A stretch of DNA of 60,231 bases from Nitriliruptoraceae bacterium (GCA_007122985.1 SKSM01000025.1:1-60231), one strand, 5' to 3'; positions 8,490 through 17,233 are shown, counted from the stretch's first letter. Numbers and translations are program-made. The notes: generated from the sequence alone by a model not told the origin.

Positions 8490-10292
8490 TCACCTGCCCT
8501 GCGGGTCAAGCCACGCCTCCCGCAGCGACATCCGGCCGAAGGGCGAGATGGTCAGCTCCTGTACCCCCGGGGCGATCGCCAAACGGTGCCGGTCCCAGAG
8601 CACCGGCAGCGCGGGCGCATCCTCGAGGATCAGCCGCTCTGCCTGCCGGTAGGCCCCGACCCGGACGATGCGGCTCTGCGCCGAGCGTCCCTGCTCGAGC
8701 AGGGCGTCGACGTCCGGAGCGTCGTAGCGGGTCAGGTTGTCCAGCCCGACCTGCGACGAGTGGAACAGTGGCCACAGGTAGCCGCCCGCGTCCGGAACGG
8801 CCACGTCCCAGCCGAGCCGGAACACCGGCACCCGGCCGTCGCGGACGGCCCGCACGAACACCTGCAGGTCGCGCGCCTGGAAGTCGACGTCCAGCCCGAG
8901 CGCATTCTCGATGTCACCGGCGAGCTGCTCGGCGACGGCCGTGTGCGTCGCTCCCCGGTTGTGGGTCAGCTGGATCGGCCCGATCACCTCCGCGGGATCG
9001 ACTGCATCCGGGGCGTCGTCGTCAGGCGCCTCGGCAGGATCGTCCTGGTCAGGATCGTCTTGGGCAGGATCGTCTTGGGCAGGATCGTCTTCGTCAGCCG
9101 CGACCAGATCGTCGACCACCTCGTCGAGCAGCTCGCGCGCACGGCCGGGATCGTGACGACAGTGGTCGCAGGCATCGGGCTGTGACCCGGGGAACGGCGG
9201 GGGAACGATCGAGGTCGCCGGCACGCGCGTCCCGTCGAGCAGGTCGTCTGCGAGCGCCACGCGGTCGATCGCGAACGACAGCGCCCGACGCAGCCGCGGG
9301 TCGTCGAACGGAGGCTCGGTGACGTTGAACCCGTAGAGGTACGCCGACGAGGTGACGCCATCGACGAGCCCTGGCCCCTGGTAGCCGTCGGATGACCTCC
9401 CGAAGGCCTCGAGAACGTCTTCACGACGCTCGATGGGGAATCGTCCGACATGGAGCTGACCCTCCCGGAGATCCTCCCACTGCTGCTCGCCGGTGCCGTC
9501 GTCCGGGTAGATCGTGAACAGGACCTCATCGAGGTACGGCTGCTGATGGTGGTCGTCAGCCGCGGTCAGACGAACGAACGAACCCGGCTCACGCGGCCCG
9601 GCCATCGCGAAGGCCCCGTTGCCGATGGGTTCGCGTCCGTACGCCTCCGGATCCGCGTCGGCCTCCGGCGGCGTCGGCACCAGGCTCGGATCGGCCAACG
9701 TGGCGAGGAACCCCGGCTGAGGATCGTCGAGCTCGATCTCCAGCGTACGTTCGTCCACCGCGGTGACACCCGCGAGCGGCTCGCCGTCTGCCTGCGCCGC
9801 GTCCGCTCCGACGACGTCGTCGAGCAGATATGCCAGGAACGACGGCGGATCCGCCGTGCCGTCGGTGATGCGATCGAACGTGCGTACGAAGTCATCGGCG
9901 ATGACCGGCGTCCCGTCGTGGAACTCGGCCTCCCGCAGGTGGAAGGTGAACCGGGTGCCGCCGTCGTCGACCTCGAACGACGCCGCGGCCGCTGGCAGCG
10001 GATGCCCGTCGTCGTCGATCCGTACCAGCGGGTCGAAGAGCGCGTCGACGATCAGCTCTCCCTCGTCGTCGACGACGAACCTCGGGTCGATGCTGACCGG
10101 GTCGATCACCAGTCCGACACGCAGCGTGCCACCGGCATGCGGCCCCGGTCCGGGACCAGGCTCGTCCGCGGCCTGCTCCGGCACGGCTTCCGGCTCGTCC
10201 TCGGCCGGCTCTTCGAACGTGCACGCGGTCAGGAGCAGGCCGACCACCGCCACGCACACGCTCGCGGTGCGCAGCCGACGGCTGGTCGGCAT
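8490..10292 (-). CDS. Peptide/nickel-type ABC solute-binding lipoprotein (family 5), orphan
   Basis: A 600-residue secreted lipoprotein with signal peptide and lipobox LLTAC (C24), followed by an acidic linker to about residue 50. The mature part has the SBP_bac_5 pattern: GGTLRVGL, FHDGTPVIADDFVRTFDRI, LRRALSFAIDRVAL and a C-terminal PVLWDRHRLAI. Such proteins capture oligopeptides or related solutes outside the membrane. A 35-residue Asp-rich insert (DDPAQ repeats) interrupts the C-terminal half. Its ATG overlaps the secG stop (TGATG), so it is translationally coupled to secG. No permease or ATPase genes adjoin it; it may use the importer at 15.3-19.4 kb, or a distant one. Confidence 0.85.
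   Translation of the reverse strand: MPTSRRLRTASVCVAVVGLLLTACTFEEPAEDEPEAVPEQAADEPGPGPGPHAGGTLRVGLVIDPVSIDPRFVVDDEGELIVDALFDPLVRIDDDGHPLPAAAASFEVDDGGTRFTFHLREAEFHDGTPVIADDFVRTFDRITDGTADPPSFLAYLLDDVVGADAAQADGEPLAGVTAVDERTLEIELDDPQPGFLATLADPSLVPTPPEADADPEAYGREPIGNGAFAMAGPREPGSFVRLTAADDHHQQPYLDEVLFTIYPDDGTGEQQWEDLREGQLHVGRFPIERREDVLEAFGRSSDGYQGPGLVDGVTSSAYLYGFNVTEPPFDDPRLRRALSFAIDRVALADDLLDGTRVPATSIVPPPFPGSQPDACDHCRHDPGRARELLDEVVDDLVAADEDDPAQDDPAQDDPDQDDPAEAPDDDAPDAVDPAEVIGPIQLTHNRGATHTAVAEQLAGDIENALGLDVDFQARDLQVFVRAVRDGRVPVFRLGWDVAVPDAGGYLWPLFHSSQVGLDNLTRYDAPDVDALLEQGRSAQSRIVRVGAYRQAERLILEDAPALPVLWDRHRLAIAPGVQELTISPFGRMSLREAWLDPQGR
9033..9092 (-). repeat. Four 15-bp tandem repeats coding for Asp-rich insert
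   Basis: Four consecutive 15-bp units, typified by ggcaggatcgtcttg on the plus strand, differ by one to three bases. On the coding strand they give repeated DPAQD/DPDQD pentapeptides in the binding protein. The unit length is a multiple of three, so copy-number change would keep the frame. Confidence 0.85.
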
Positions 10293-10519
10293 CAGAGCAG
10301 GACGACCAACGCCGAGTTCGTCAGTCCGAACAGGATCGCAGCCACGATGGTGAGCCGATCGAGGTTGCGCTCCACGACCGCTGAACCGCCGAGGCCGCCG
10401 CCACCACCGCCACCGAACATGTCCGAGAGGCCGCCGCCCTGGCCACGATGCATCAACACCAGGCCGATCAGACCGAGCGAGAGCAGCACATGGAAGACCA
10501 CGAGAAAGGCGACGAGCAC
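10292..10519 (-). CDS. secG: Protein translocase subunit SecG
   Basis: A 75-residue membrane protein with two hydrophobic helices (LVAFLVVFHVLLSLGLIGLVL and LDRLTIVAAILFGLTNSALV) joined by a Gly-rich loop containing MHRGQGGGLSDMFGG, the SecG hallmark. SecG assists SecYE during SecA-driven export. The GTG at 10519 has GGAG 7 nt upstream; the longer frame adds 60 residues of noise. In many actinobacteria secG directly follows tpiA. Here the two are about 9 kb apart, and secG leads into a solute-binding lipoprotein with overlapping stop and start. Confidence 0.92.
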   Translation of the reverse strand: MLVAFLVVFHVLLSLGLIGLVLMHRGQGGGLSDMFGGGGGGGLGGSAVVERNLDRLTIVAAILFGLTNSALVVLL

Positions 10520-10610
10520 AGGACGCTCCGGTAGCTGGGGAGATCGGCGTTCCGACTGATCGAGCGTGCAGGGTAGCACCGACCACTCGGGTCTCGGCTG
10601 CACCGTCGGT

Positions 10611-11963
10611 TCAGCGCGCCAGCCAGTACATACGGAAGCTGCTGTCGGGTTCGGCGTTCCCGACCGGCGTGGCCTGCTGCCAGCGGGCCGCCGCCGCATC
10701 GTCCACCGTGATCGACGGCGGCTCCATGCCGAGGCTCGGCGATCGGTCCGGCACCGGACATCCGACCTCGTCCGATGCGCACGCGTGCAGCGCGGCCCGT
10801 CGGTTCTCCTGGCTGTGCTCGTCCTGTGCCCTGGCGGTCACCATCGACGGTTCGGCGATATCGAGGTTGGAGCGCCGGTAGACGTCGAAGGCGCGGGGCT
10901 CACCGGTCGGCGCAGAGGTCAGCTGGGCAGCTGGCACCGAGGACCACACCAGCGCTACCGCATCACGCTCGCGCTCGGGACCGGCCAGGGAGGCCGGAAC
11001 AGCGATCGCTCCCGTCACGGCCAGTGCGGCGACGACCACCACCGCGACGGTCTCCGAGCCTCTGCGCCAGGAACCCGGCGGGGGCGTGTCGTCGACGAGG
11101 ATCCGCACGCGGTCGACCACGTTGTTCGAGGGCGCCAGTGAGGCGCACGCCTCGGGCGCCGCGCTCCCACGTTCGATCACCTTGAGCAACCCGGAGGCCA
11201 GCGCACCCGGGCGACGCGTCGCTCCGACCGCCAGCTGATCAGCAGCCAGCTCGCGTTCACGGTGGAGCTGTCGCACCGCCCAGCCACCACCCGGCACGAA
11301 GAACGTCAGATCGCGCAGCACGCCCAGCGACTGCGCCACCAAGGTGTCGCGACGTCGCACGTGGGCGAGCTCGTGGGCCAGTACGCCCTCGAGCTCCTCA
11401 TGGTCGAGGTCGTCGACGAGCGCCGCATCGAGCACGACCACCGGCCGCCGCCGTCCGACGACATAGGCGCCGCCCGGACAACCGGCGAGCTTGACCACGC
11501 CGGGCGCCGGCACCTCCAGCGCAGCAGCCGCGCGCGCGGCGAGCGCATCGAGCTGTGGGTCGGTCTCGCCGGCCACGACGGCTCGCCGCACACCCAACCG
11601 GAAGGCCAGTGCAGCTCGGATCCGGTGGACCAGTCGCCAAGCGGCGATCGCCCCCCACAGTCCCGCCAGCAGCGGTGCCGCGATCGGCGCGAACCTCAGG
11701 AACCCGTCCCCGATCGGCACCGCCAGCGCGTCGGTGCCGCTGGCCGGCAGCATCAGCACCGGCAGACGCAGCCCCGAGCCGGACAGCAGCAGCACGACGG
11801 CGAGTGCACCGGCAGGCGCGAGCGCCGCCGCGACGCGTGCCCGGGGTGAACGCAGCCCCGAGCGCAGCAGCGCACGGACCAGCACCACGGTGACGACGGT
11901 GGCAAGTACCGCTCGGACGGCGACCGACTCGAGTGGTAGCGAGACGAGGACGCTGAGGTCCAC
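10611..11963 (-). CDS. M56-family (BlaR1/MecR1-like) membrane metallopeptidase
   Basis: The 450-residue protein has N-terminal hydrophobic segments near 15-35, 45-70 and 90-110, a cytosolic zinc-protease part with HELAH (H197, E198, H201) and a downstream glutamate in REREL. A further transmembrane segment follows near residues 305-325, then an exported ~120-residue tail. There is no penicillin-binding sensor domain as in BlaR1, so the signal is not predictable. The tail (PSLGMEPPSITVDD) resembles no domain I know. GTG 11963 starts 6 bp after the BlaI-like repressor stop, making a two-gene operon. By analogy with BlaR1 it would trigger inactivation of that repressor. Confidence 0.85.
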   Translation of the reverse strand: MDLSVLVSLPLESVAVRAVLATVVTVVLVRALLRSGLRSPRARVAAALAPAGALAVVLLLSGSGLRLPVLMLPASGTDALAVPIGDGFLRFAPIAAPLLAGLWGAIAAWRLVHRIRAALAFRLGVRRAVVAGETDPQLDALAARAAAALEVPAPGVVKLAGCPGGAYVVGRRRPVVVLDAALVDDLDHEELEGVLAHELAHVRRRDTLVAQSLGVLRDLTFFVPGGGWAVRQLHRERELAADQLAVGATRRPGALASGLLKVIERGSAAPEACASLAPSNNVVDRVRILVDDTPPPGSWRRGSETVAVVVVAALAVTGAIAVPASLAGPERERDAVALVWSSVPAAQLTSAPTGEPRAFDVYRRSNLDIAEPSMVTARAQDEHSQENRRAALHACASDEVGCPVPDRSPSLGMEPPSITVDDAAAARWQQATPVGNAEPDSSFRMYWLAR

Positions 11964-11969
11964 GACGGG

Positions 11970-12371
11970 TCAGCGCTCCTGGCTTCGCCGCCGGGAGACG
12001 GCCGCCTTGAGCTCGTCGAAGGTCACGTCGTCGACGTTCCCCACGACGTCGGCGAGGTAGGCGGCCGCTGGCTCCGGGTAGCGGTCGAGCAGCCAGGACA
12101 GCACGTCCTCGACCGTGTCGCGCGCATAGTGCTCGCGGCTGACCGCTGGCCGGTACCGGTGGGCCAGGCCTGCGGTGTCCCGCGCGAGCAGTCCCTTGGT
12201 CGCCAACCGGGTCATGGTGGTCATCACCGTCGTGTAGGCGATCGAGCGCGATGCCGCCAGATCGTCATGGACCTCACGCACGGTGGTGTCACCGAGCCGC
12301 CAGACCACGTCCATGACATCCTGCTCGAGCGGCCCGAGCAGTGCCTCGATCGGATCGTTGCGTCGCACCAC
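11970..12371 (-). CDS. BlaI/MecI/CopY-family transcriptional repressor
   Basis: A 133-residue winged-helix protein with LGPLEQDVMDVVW, VREVHDDLAA and AYTTVMTTMTRLATKGLL, the standard BlaI DNA-binding region, plus a helical dimerisation tail. The family represses its own operon and targets such as beta-lactamase or copper genes, with release by proteolysis or metal. The GTG at 12371 is preferred because GAGG lies 6 nt upstream; a GTG at 12395 would add eight residues. It is paired with the M56 peptidase gene 6 bp downstream. No beta-lactamase, penicillin-binding protein or copper transporter lies nearby, so targets are unknown. Confidence 0.9.
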   Translation of the reverse strand: MVRRNDPIEALLGPLEQDVMDVVWRLGDTTVREVHDDLAASRSIAYTTVMTTMTRLATKGLLARDTAGLAHRYRPAVSREHYARDTVEDVLSWLLDRYPEPAAAYLADVVGNVDDVTFDELKAAVSRRRSQER

Positions 12372-12549
12372 GGAAAACCTCGTTCCTGCGGGCACTCTCC
12401 CGCGCCATGTACGAGCCTAGCCGCGACCAGGTCGTTCGGGGTGGACGGCCGCCGGCATCGCGCCCTGCGCGCGGCTGTCAGACAGCGCTGTCATCCAGGC
12501 GCACGGTAACCTCTGTCGTAGATGGTCGGCGATCGTGGGACGGTGCCAG

Positions 12550-13137
12550 ATGACCTCGCTCTCCTCGGGCGCGAGCCACCACCGGCCGAGCCGCGACCGA
12601 AGCGAACCGGTCGTCTTGCACAGCACACTGCTCGGCAGCGCGACCGCACTGCTCTCGCCCGCGCTGCTGATCGGTCTCGGGCTCCTGGCGGCCGGGGTGG
12701 CCGGCCTGCAGGCGGTGCCGCTGACCCTGCTCACGGTGGGACTGGTCACCGGCGCGATATCGGCACTGACCTTCCCGCGCCGCATCCTCGTCTCGCGGGA
12801 CGGCATCACCCGGGTGTGCTGGGGCCGCCGTCACCACCTTGCGTGGACCGAGATTGCAACGGTGTCCCGAGCACCCCGCAGCCGGTTCACCGTCAAACGT
12901 CAACTCCGGCAACGCAACGCAGACGCACCGGACGTCGACCCCGACGTTCCGAGCAGCGGACTGCTCGCGCGCGGCCACGGCGGCCGTTCGTGGATGCTCA
13001 CCGACCAACCCGAGAGCCAGGCCGAGTACGACGCCGTCGCTGCCGTGCTCGACGCCGTCCCCGCGACCAGGCTGCGCGCCGAGCGGCCTCCTGAGATCGC
13101 GACGCCCACCGACCTCTATCGCCGTCGACGATCCTGA
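12550..13137 (+). CDS. Small membrane protein with possible PH-like cytosolic domain
   Basis: About 195 residues. Two adjacent hydrophobic segments (ALLSPALLIGLGLLAAGVAG and AVPLTLLTVGLVTGAISAL) are followed by FPRRILVSRDGITRVCWGRRHHLAWTEI, a beta-strand run like the bacterial PH-domain proteins found beside membrane helices. A basic, Arg-rich C-terminus (DLYRRRR) ends it. The ribosome site is weak for ATG 12550; GTG 12535 would add five residues. It is divergent from the blaI-like gene, 178 bp apart. Function unknown; assignment to the PH-like group is tentative. Confidence 0.55.
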   Translation: MTSLSSGASHHRPSRDRSEPVVLHSTLLGSATALLSPALLIGLGLLAAGVAGLQAVPLTLLTVGLVTGAISALTFPRRILVSRDGITRVCWGRRHHLAWTEIATVSRAPRSRFTVKRQLRQRNADAPDVDPDVPSSGLLARGHGGRSWMLTDQPESQAEYDAVAAVLDAVPATRLRAERPPEIATPTDLYRRRRS

Positions 13138-13179
13138 CCGGCCCGGGCCACACCTGCGGCCGGACCGGTCGTTCGTACC

Positions 13180-13198
13180 CCGTCCGCTGCGCGGACGG
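13180..13198 (+). terminator. Short GC hairpin after the PH-like gene
   Basis: An 8-bp perfect stem (ccgtccgc/gcggacgg) with a 3-nt loop lies 43 bp past the stop of the preceding gene. No U-tract. Confidence 0.45.
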
Positions 13199-13238
13199 CG
13201 GGTGCGGGTCCACGATGACACGCCGCCAGGAGTGCTAC

Positions 13239-13261
13239 CTTCCTAGGGCGGTCGTAGGAAG
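13239..13261. promoter_or_regulatory. Inverted repeat upstream of the peptide importer operon
   Basis: Arms cttccta and taggaag are separated by 9 bp, about 160 bp before the dppA-like ATG, in the only sizeable gap before that operon. The spacing is compatible with a dimeric repressor site or promoter element; no regulator is known. It could also be a weak RNA stem. Confidence 0.4.
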
Positions 13262-13423
13262 CAGTGTGGCGGGTCGGACGGAGGACTGACGGCCACAGTC
13301 ATCGACCGAGCCACCGTGAGGCCGGCGCGAACACGGGGAGAGCTGCGAGGGCTGCGGCGGACCCCGGAGCCGCGGACCGGCGGAGCGGTTCCCCTGTGCT
13401 AGAAGACCGAAGGAGTGCAAGGT

Positions 13424-15166
13424 ATGCGGTCACCACTCGGCCGGCGTTTGCGCTGGCCCCTGATGCTCACAGCGTCTCTCGCCCTCGTCATCGCGGCCTG
13501 TGCGCCCGACGAGGACGTCGAAGACGAGCCCGAAGACGACGTCGAGGAAGTCGAGGACGTCGACGAAGAGGAAGAAGAGGAAGAGGAGGCTGCCCCTGCC
13601 GAGGGCGGCACGGTCCTGTTCGGTGACGAGCAGGAGCCGACGGTGCTCAACAGCTTCATCCTGGACGGCAACTCACTGGTCACCTCCAAGGTGGCGACCA
13701 ACGTCTGGCCGGGCTCGTACGTGATCCAGCCGGACCTCTCGATGGAGCCCTATCTCATCGACGGTGAGGCCGAGATCACCGAGGACCCCTTCACGGTCAC
13801 CTACACGATCCGTGACGAGGCCGAGTGGTCCGACGGCACCCCGATCACCGTCGACGACTACATCTTCACCCTCGAGACGATGATGACCGACGACGAGGAG
13901 ACTGCAGCGCAGATCACCTCAACGGCCGGTTATGAGCTGATCACCGACTACGAGACCGATGGTGACAAGACGATCACCTTCACCTACGAAGAGCCGTACG
14001 CGCCGTGGCAGCTGATCTTCAACGAGATCCTCCCGGCACACGTGCTCGAGGGCGAGGACTTCCTCACGGTCATGAACGATGAGCTTCCGGACATCTCCGG
14101 TGGTCCGTTCATCTTCGACTCGTGGGACCAGGGAACCCAGCTGCGGCTCGTTCGCAACGAGGACTACTGGGGCGGCGATGTTGCACTGGACGAGATCGTC
14201 ATGCGCTACGTGCCTGACACCACCACGCTGACACAGCAGATGGTCGGTGCCGAGCTCGACATGTACGACCCGCAGCCGCAGATCGAGCTGGTCGACCAGC
14301 TCGATGGAGCCTCCGACCGCATCGAGTACGAAGTCGGTCTCGGACCGGTCTGGGAGCACATCGACTTCAACACCCTGGTCGACGGCCTCGACCGCGACTA
14401 CGTCCGCCAGGCGATCGCGCTCGGTATCAACCGTGAGCAGATCGTCGAGACGCTGATCCACCCGGTCGACCCGGACGCGGTCGTGCTGGAGAACCCGTTC
14501 TGGATGGCCAACACCGAGCAGTACGAGCCCCACTACGACCAGTGGTCGCACGACCCGCAGGCCGCCCAGGACCTGCTCGAGGACAACGGCTGCGCGCCGG
14601 GTGACGACGGCATCTACGTCTGCGACGACGTGCGCCTGTCGTTCCGTATCGGCACTACCGGTGGCAACGAGCGGCGTGAGCTCGCTCAGCAGCTGATCCA
14701 GTCGGACCTCGCTCAGGTCGGTATCGAGATCGAGATCGACAACGACGAGGGCGCGACCTTCTTCGAGCGGCTCAACACCCCGGAGAACTGCGACGGCGTG
14801 TGCGACTACGACATCGCGATGTTCGCCTGGGTCGGCTCGCCGAACCCGGTCGGCAACGCCAACATCTACGGCTGCGACGACTTCGACGACCCGGACGGGC
14901 CGACGGTGCGTGCGCAGAACTGGACCGTGTTCTGTGACGAGGAGCTGACCGAGATCATGGACGAGGCCAACGCGACGGTCGACCCGGACGAGAACGCACG
15001 TCTGTGGAACGAGGCGTCGCAGATCATGGCCGACAACGTCCCCGTGGTGCCGCTGTTCCAGCAGCCCCAGCTGCTCGCCTGGAGCAACGACATCTCCGGT
15101 CCGCAACTCAACGCCACCAACCAGACGCAGTTCTGGAACTCTCAGGACTGGGCCTACGTCGAGTGA
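13424..15166 (+). CDS. Oligopeptide-binding ABC lipoprotein (DppA/OppA-like)
   Basis: A 580-residue lipoprotein with signal peptide and lipobox VIAAC (C26). A linker of about 35 residues that is almost only Asp and Glu, with a run of eight Glu, follows. The mature protein has SBP family 5 marks: GGTVLFGDE, WSDGTPITVDDYIFTLE, VRQAIALGINREQIV and a C-terminal NVPVVPLFQQPQLLAW. The whole protein is strongly acidic and carries several Cys (NGCAPG, YVCDD, ENCDGVCDYD) that may form disulfides outside the cell. ATG 13424 has AGGAG 8-10 nt upstream. It heads an operon with two permeases and two ATPases, forming a complete importer. Confidence 0.92.
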   Translation: MRSPLGRRLRWPLMLTASLALVIAACAPDEDVEDEPEDDVEEVEDVDEEEEEEEEAAPAEGGTVLFGDEQEPTVLNSFILDGNSLVTSKVATNVWPGSYVIQPDLSMEPYLIDGEAEITEDPFTVTYTIRDEAEWSDGTPITVDDYIFTLETMMTDDEETAAQITSTAGYELITDYETDGDKTITFTYEEPYAPWQLIFNEILPAHVLEGEDFLTVMNDELPDISGGPFIFDSWDQGTQLRLVRNEDYWGGDVALDEIVMRYVPDTTTLTQQMVGAELDMYDPQPQIELVDQLDGASDRIEYEVGLGPVWEHIDFNTLVDGLDRDYVRQAIALGINREQIVETLIHPVDPDAVVLENPFWMANTEQYEPHYDQWSHDPQAAQDLLEDNGCAPGDDGIYVCDDVRLSFRIGTTGGNERRELAQQLIQSDLAQVGIEIEIDNDEGATFFERLNTPENCDGVCDYDIAMFAWVGSPNPVGNANIYGCDDFDDPDGPTVRAQNWTVFCDEELTEIMDEANATVDPDENARLWNEASQIMADNVPVVPLFQQPQLLAWSNDISGPQLNATNQTQFWNSQDWAYVE

Positions 15167-15207
15167 GTAGGTGACGCAATGCGGGGCGGGAGCTAGTACC
15201 GTCCCGC

Positions 15208-15239
15208 ACCGGCGCCCGTCCTCCGGGGCGGGCGCCGGT
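15208..15239 (+). terminator. Intercistronic stem-loop between binding protein and permease
   Basis: A perfect 11-bp stem (accggcgcccg/cgggcgccggt) with a 10-nt loop lies 42 bp after the binding-protein stop and 47 bp before the permease start. Such structures often allow partial termination or protect the 5' mRNA so that the binding protein is made in excess. Confidence 0.6.
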
Positions 15240-15285
15240 CGTCACTGCCCGGCCGACCGCTGCTGCCCTGGGAGGAGCCGGCCCC

Positions 15286-16260
15286 GTGCTGAACTACGCG
15301 CTGCGGCGATTTCTGATCTCCATCCCGATCATCCTGATCGCCACCTTCATCATCTTCTGGATGATCTCGCTCACGGGCGATCCGCTCCAGGACATGCGGC
15401 AGCTGCCCAACATCACCACCGAGCAGATCCAACGTGTGCGCGACATGCGCGGACTGGACGACCCCTTCTACGTCCAGTACGTGGTCTGGCTGCAGCAGAT
15501 CCCGACGGCTGGGTTCGGTGAGTACCTGATCTCTCCGCGCCCGATCGGCCCGGACCTTCAGCGTGTGCTGATCCACACCCTGCAGCTGGTGATCGCCGCC
15601 GAGGTCATCGCCTTCATCATCGCCGTGGTGCTCGGCACGCTGTCGGCCACCCGCCAGTACAGCATCTTCGACTACACCACGACGACGCTGAGCTTCATCG
15701 GCTACGCGATGCCGGCGTTCTGGTTCGCGCTGATCCTCCAGGTCATCGTGATCCAGATCTTCGAGTTGACCGGGGTACGAATACTTCCGCTGGCCAACCT
15801 CTCATCGGCCAACCCGGGGACGGGCCTGGCATTCGTGTGGGACCGCATCCTGCACCTGGTCCTGCCGGTGATGTCGCTGGCGATCTTCTCCATCGCGAGC
15901 TACAGCCGCTACATGCGCGCCTCGATGCTCGAGGTCGTCGGCTCCGACTACGTCCGCACCGCACGGGCAAAGGGTCTCCGGGAAGGCACGATCACACGGC
16001 GTCACGCGATGCGCAACGCGCTGATCCCGACCGTGACGGTCGCAGCGCTGTCCTTCGGCACGCTGCTCTCCGGATCGATCGTCGTCGAGACCGTCTTCGG
16101 GCTCGACGGGATGGGTCGCTACCTGTTCGTGATGATCCAGAGCCGCGACCCGTATCCGATCATGGCCGTGCTCGTCATCACCGCTGTCGTGATCATCATG
16201 TTCAACCTGATCGCTGACCTCGTCTACGGCTACCTCGACCCGAGGATCCGGCATGGCTGA
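15286..16260 (+). CDS. Peptide ABC transporter permease, DppB-like
   Basis: The 324-residue inner-membrane protein has an N-terminal helix (RRFLISIPIILIATFIIFW), a long periplasmic loop with GLDDPFYVQYVVWL, then five helices. The EAA-type coupling loop contains VRTARAKGLREGTITRRHAMRNAL. These are all typical of DppB/OppB. GTG 15286 is preceded by GGGAGGAG. Its 3' end overlaps the DppC-like start by 8 bp, so the two permease halves are translationally coupled. Confidence 0.93.
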   Translation: MLNYALRRFLISIPIILIATFIIFWMISLTGDPLQDMRQLPNITTEQIQRVRDMRGLDDPFYVQYVVWLQQIPTAGFGEYLISPRPIGPDLQRVLIHTLQLVIAAEVIAFIIAVVLGTLSATRQYSIFDYTTTTLSFIGYAMPAFWFALILQVIVIQIFELTGVRILPLANLSSANPGTGLAFVWDRILHLVLPVMSLAIFSIASYSRYMRASMLEVVGSDYVRTARAKGLREGTITRRHAMRNALIPTVTVAALSFGTLLSGSIVVETVFGLDGMGRYLFVMIQSRDPYPIMAVLVITAVVIIMFNLIADLVYGYLDPRIRHG

Positions 16261-17233
16261 CACGAGCCCCCACGACGGCCCCGGCGCCAGTGGCGCCCAG
16301 GGGCTTCCACCCGGCGAGTCCATGCACGACAGCTCCGGTCAGCCGGCCACGGCCTACTCGGACGGCACGGAGATCACTGCCCGGTCACAGTGGCAGATGT
16401 TCCGCCGCAAGTTCTTCCGCCACAAGCTGGCCATGGGCAGCCTGATCTTCCTCGCCGTCGTGGTCGTGGCGGCGATCAACGCAGAGACCGTCGCCCCCCA
16501 CGCCTATGACGACATCAACGTCCAGATGGCGTCCAGCCCACCGACGTTCGAGGACATGCACTTCTTCGGCACCGACCAGCTCGGGCGTGATTACTTCAGC
16601 CGAGTGCTGTTCGGCACGCGCACGTCGCTGTCGGTCGCGTCGATCGTGGCCGTACTGGCCACCGTCATCGGCACGACGGTCGGCGCGATCGCGGGCTTCT
16701 ACCGGGGCTGGCTGGACGCGATCCTCATGCGGCTGACCGACCTGATGATCATCCTGCCGGCGCTGGTGATCCTGCTCGTCGCCGCCGCGCTGCTCGGTCA
16801 GGGGCAGCCCACCCGAATCGGCATCATCCTCGGCCTGGTGTTGTGGCCCACCCTTGCCCGGATCGTCCGCGGTGTGTTCCTCAGCCTGCGGGAGAAGGAG
16901 TTCGTCCAGGCGGCGCGTGCCTCGGGTGCGGGCGACCTGCGGATCATGTTCCGCCACATGATCCCCAATACCATCGGGCCGATCGTGGTCAACATGACCC
17001 TGGTGTTGGCGTCGGCCATCATCATCGAGGCCACGCTCGCGTTCCTCGGCCTTGGTGTGAACCCGCCCACCCCGGCGCTCGGTCGGCTGATCGACGAGGG
17101 TCGCAGCGCCATGCGCACCTCGTGGTGGCTGATCGTGATGCCGGGCATGGCCCTGGTGGCCATCGCGCTGGCGATCAACTTCATCGGTGACGGGTTGCGC
17201 GACGCACTGGACCCGACCCAACGGGAGCGGTGA
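16253..17233 (+). CDS. Peptide ABC transporter permease, DppC-like
   Basis: The 326-residue protein starts with a ~45-residue hydrophilic N-terminus, then a helix (MGSLIFLAVVVVAAINAE) and the family stretch FFGTDQLGRDYFSRVLFGTRTSL. The coupling loop is VQAARASGAGDLRIMFRHMIPN, and the late LGLGVNPPTPALGRLI is typical of DppC/OppC. It pairs with the preceding permease to form the membrane channel. It begins inside the end of that gene (8-bp overlap) and is followed by the ATPase genes after 43 bp. Confidence 0.93.
   Translation: MADTSPHDGPGASGAQGLPPGESMHDSSGQPATAYSDGTEITARSQWQMFRRKFFRHKLAMGSLIFLAVVVVAAINAETVAPHAYDDINVQMASSPPTFEDMHFFGTDQLGRDYFSRVLFGTRTSLSVASIVAVLATVIGTTVGAIAGFYRGWLDAILMRLTDLMIILPALVILLVAAALLGQGQPTRIGIILGLVLWPTLARIVRGVFLSLREKEFVQAARASGAGDLRIMFRHMIPNTIGPIVVNMTLVLASAIIIEATLAFLGLGVNPPTPALGRLIDEGRSAMRTSWWLIVMPGMALVAIALAINFIGDGLRDALDPTQRER

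Noticed and set aside
12478-13221. Minus-strand frame opposite the PH-like gene
   Set aside because: Arg/Gly-rich shadow. The plus-strand frame has two clean membrane helices, which is far more protein-like.
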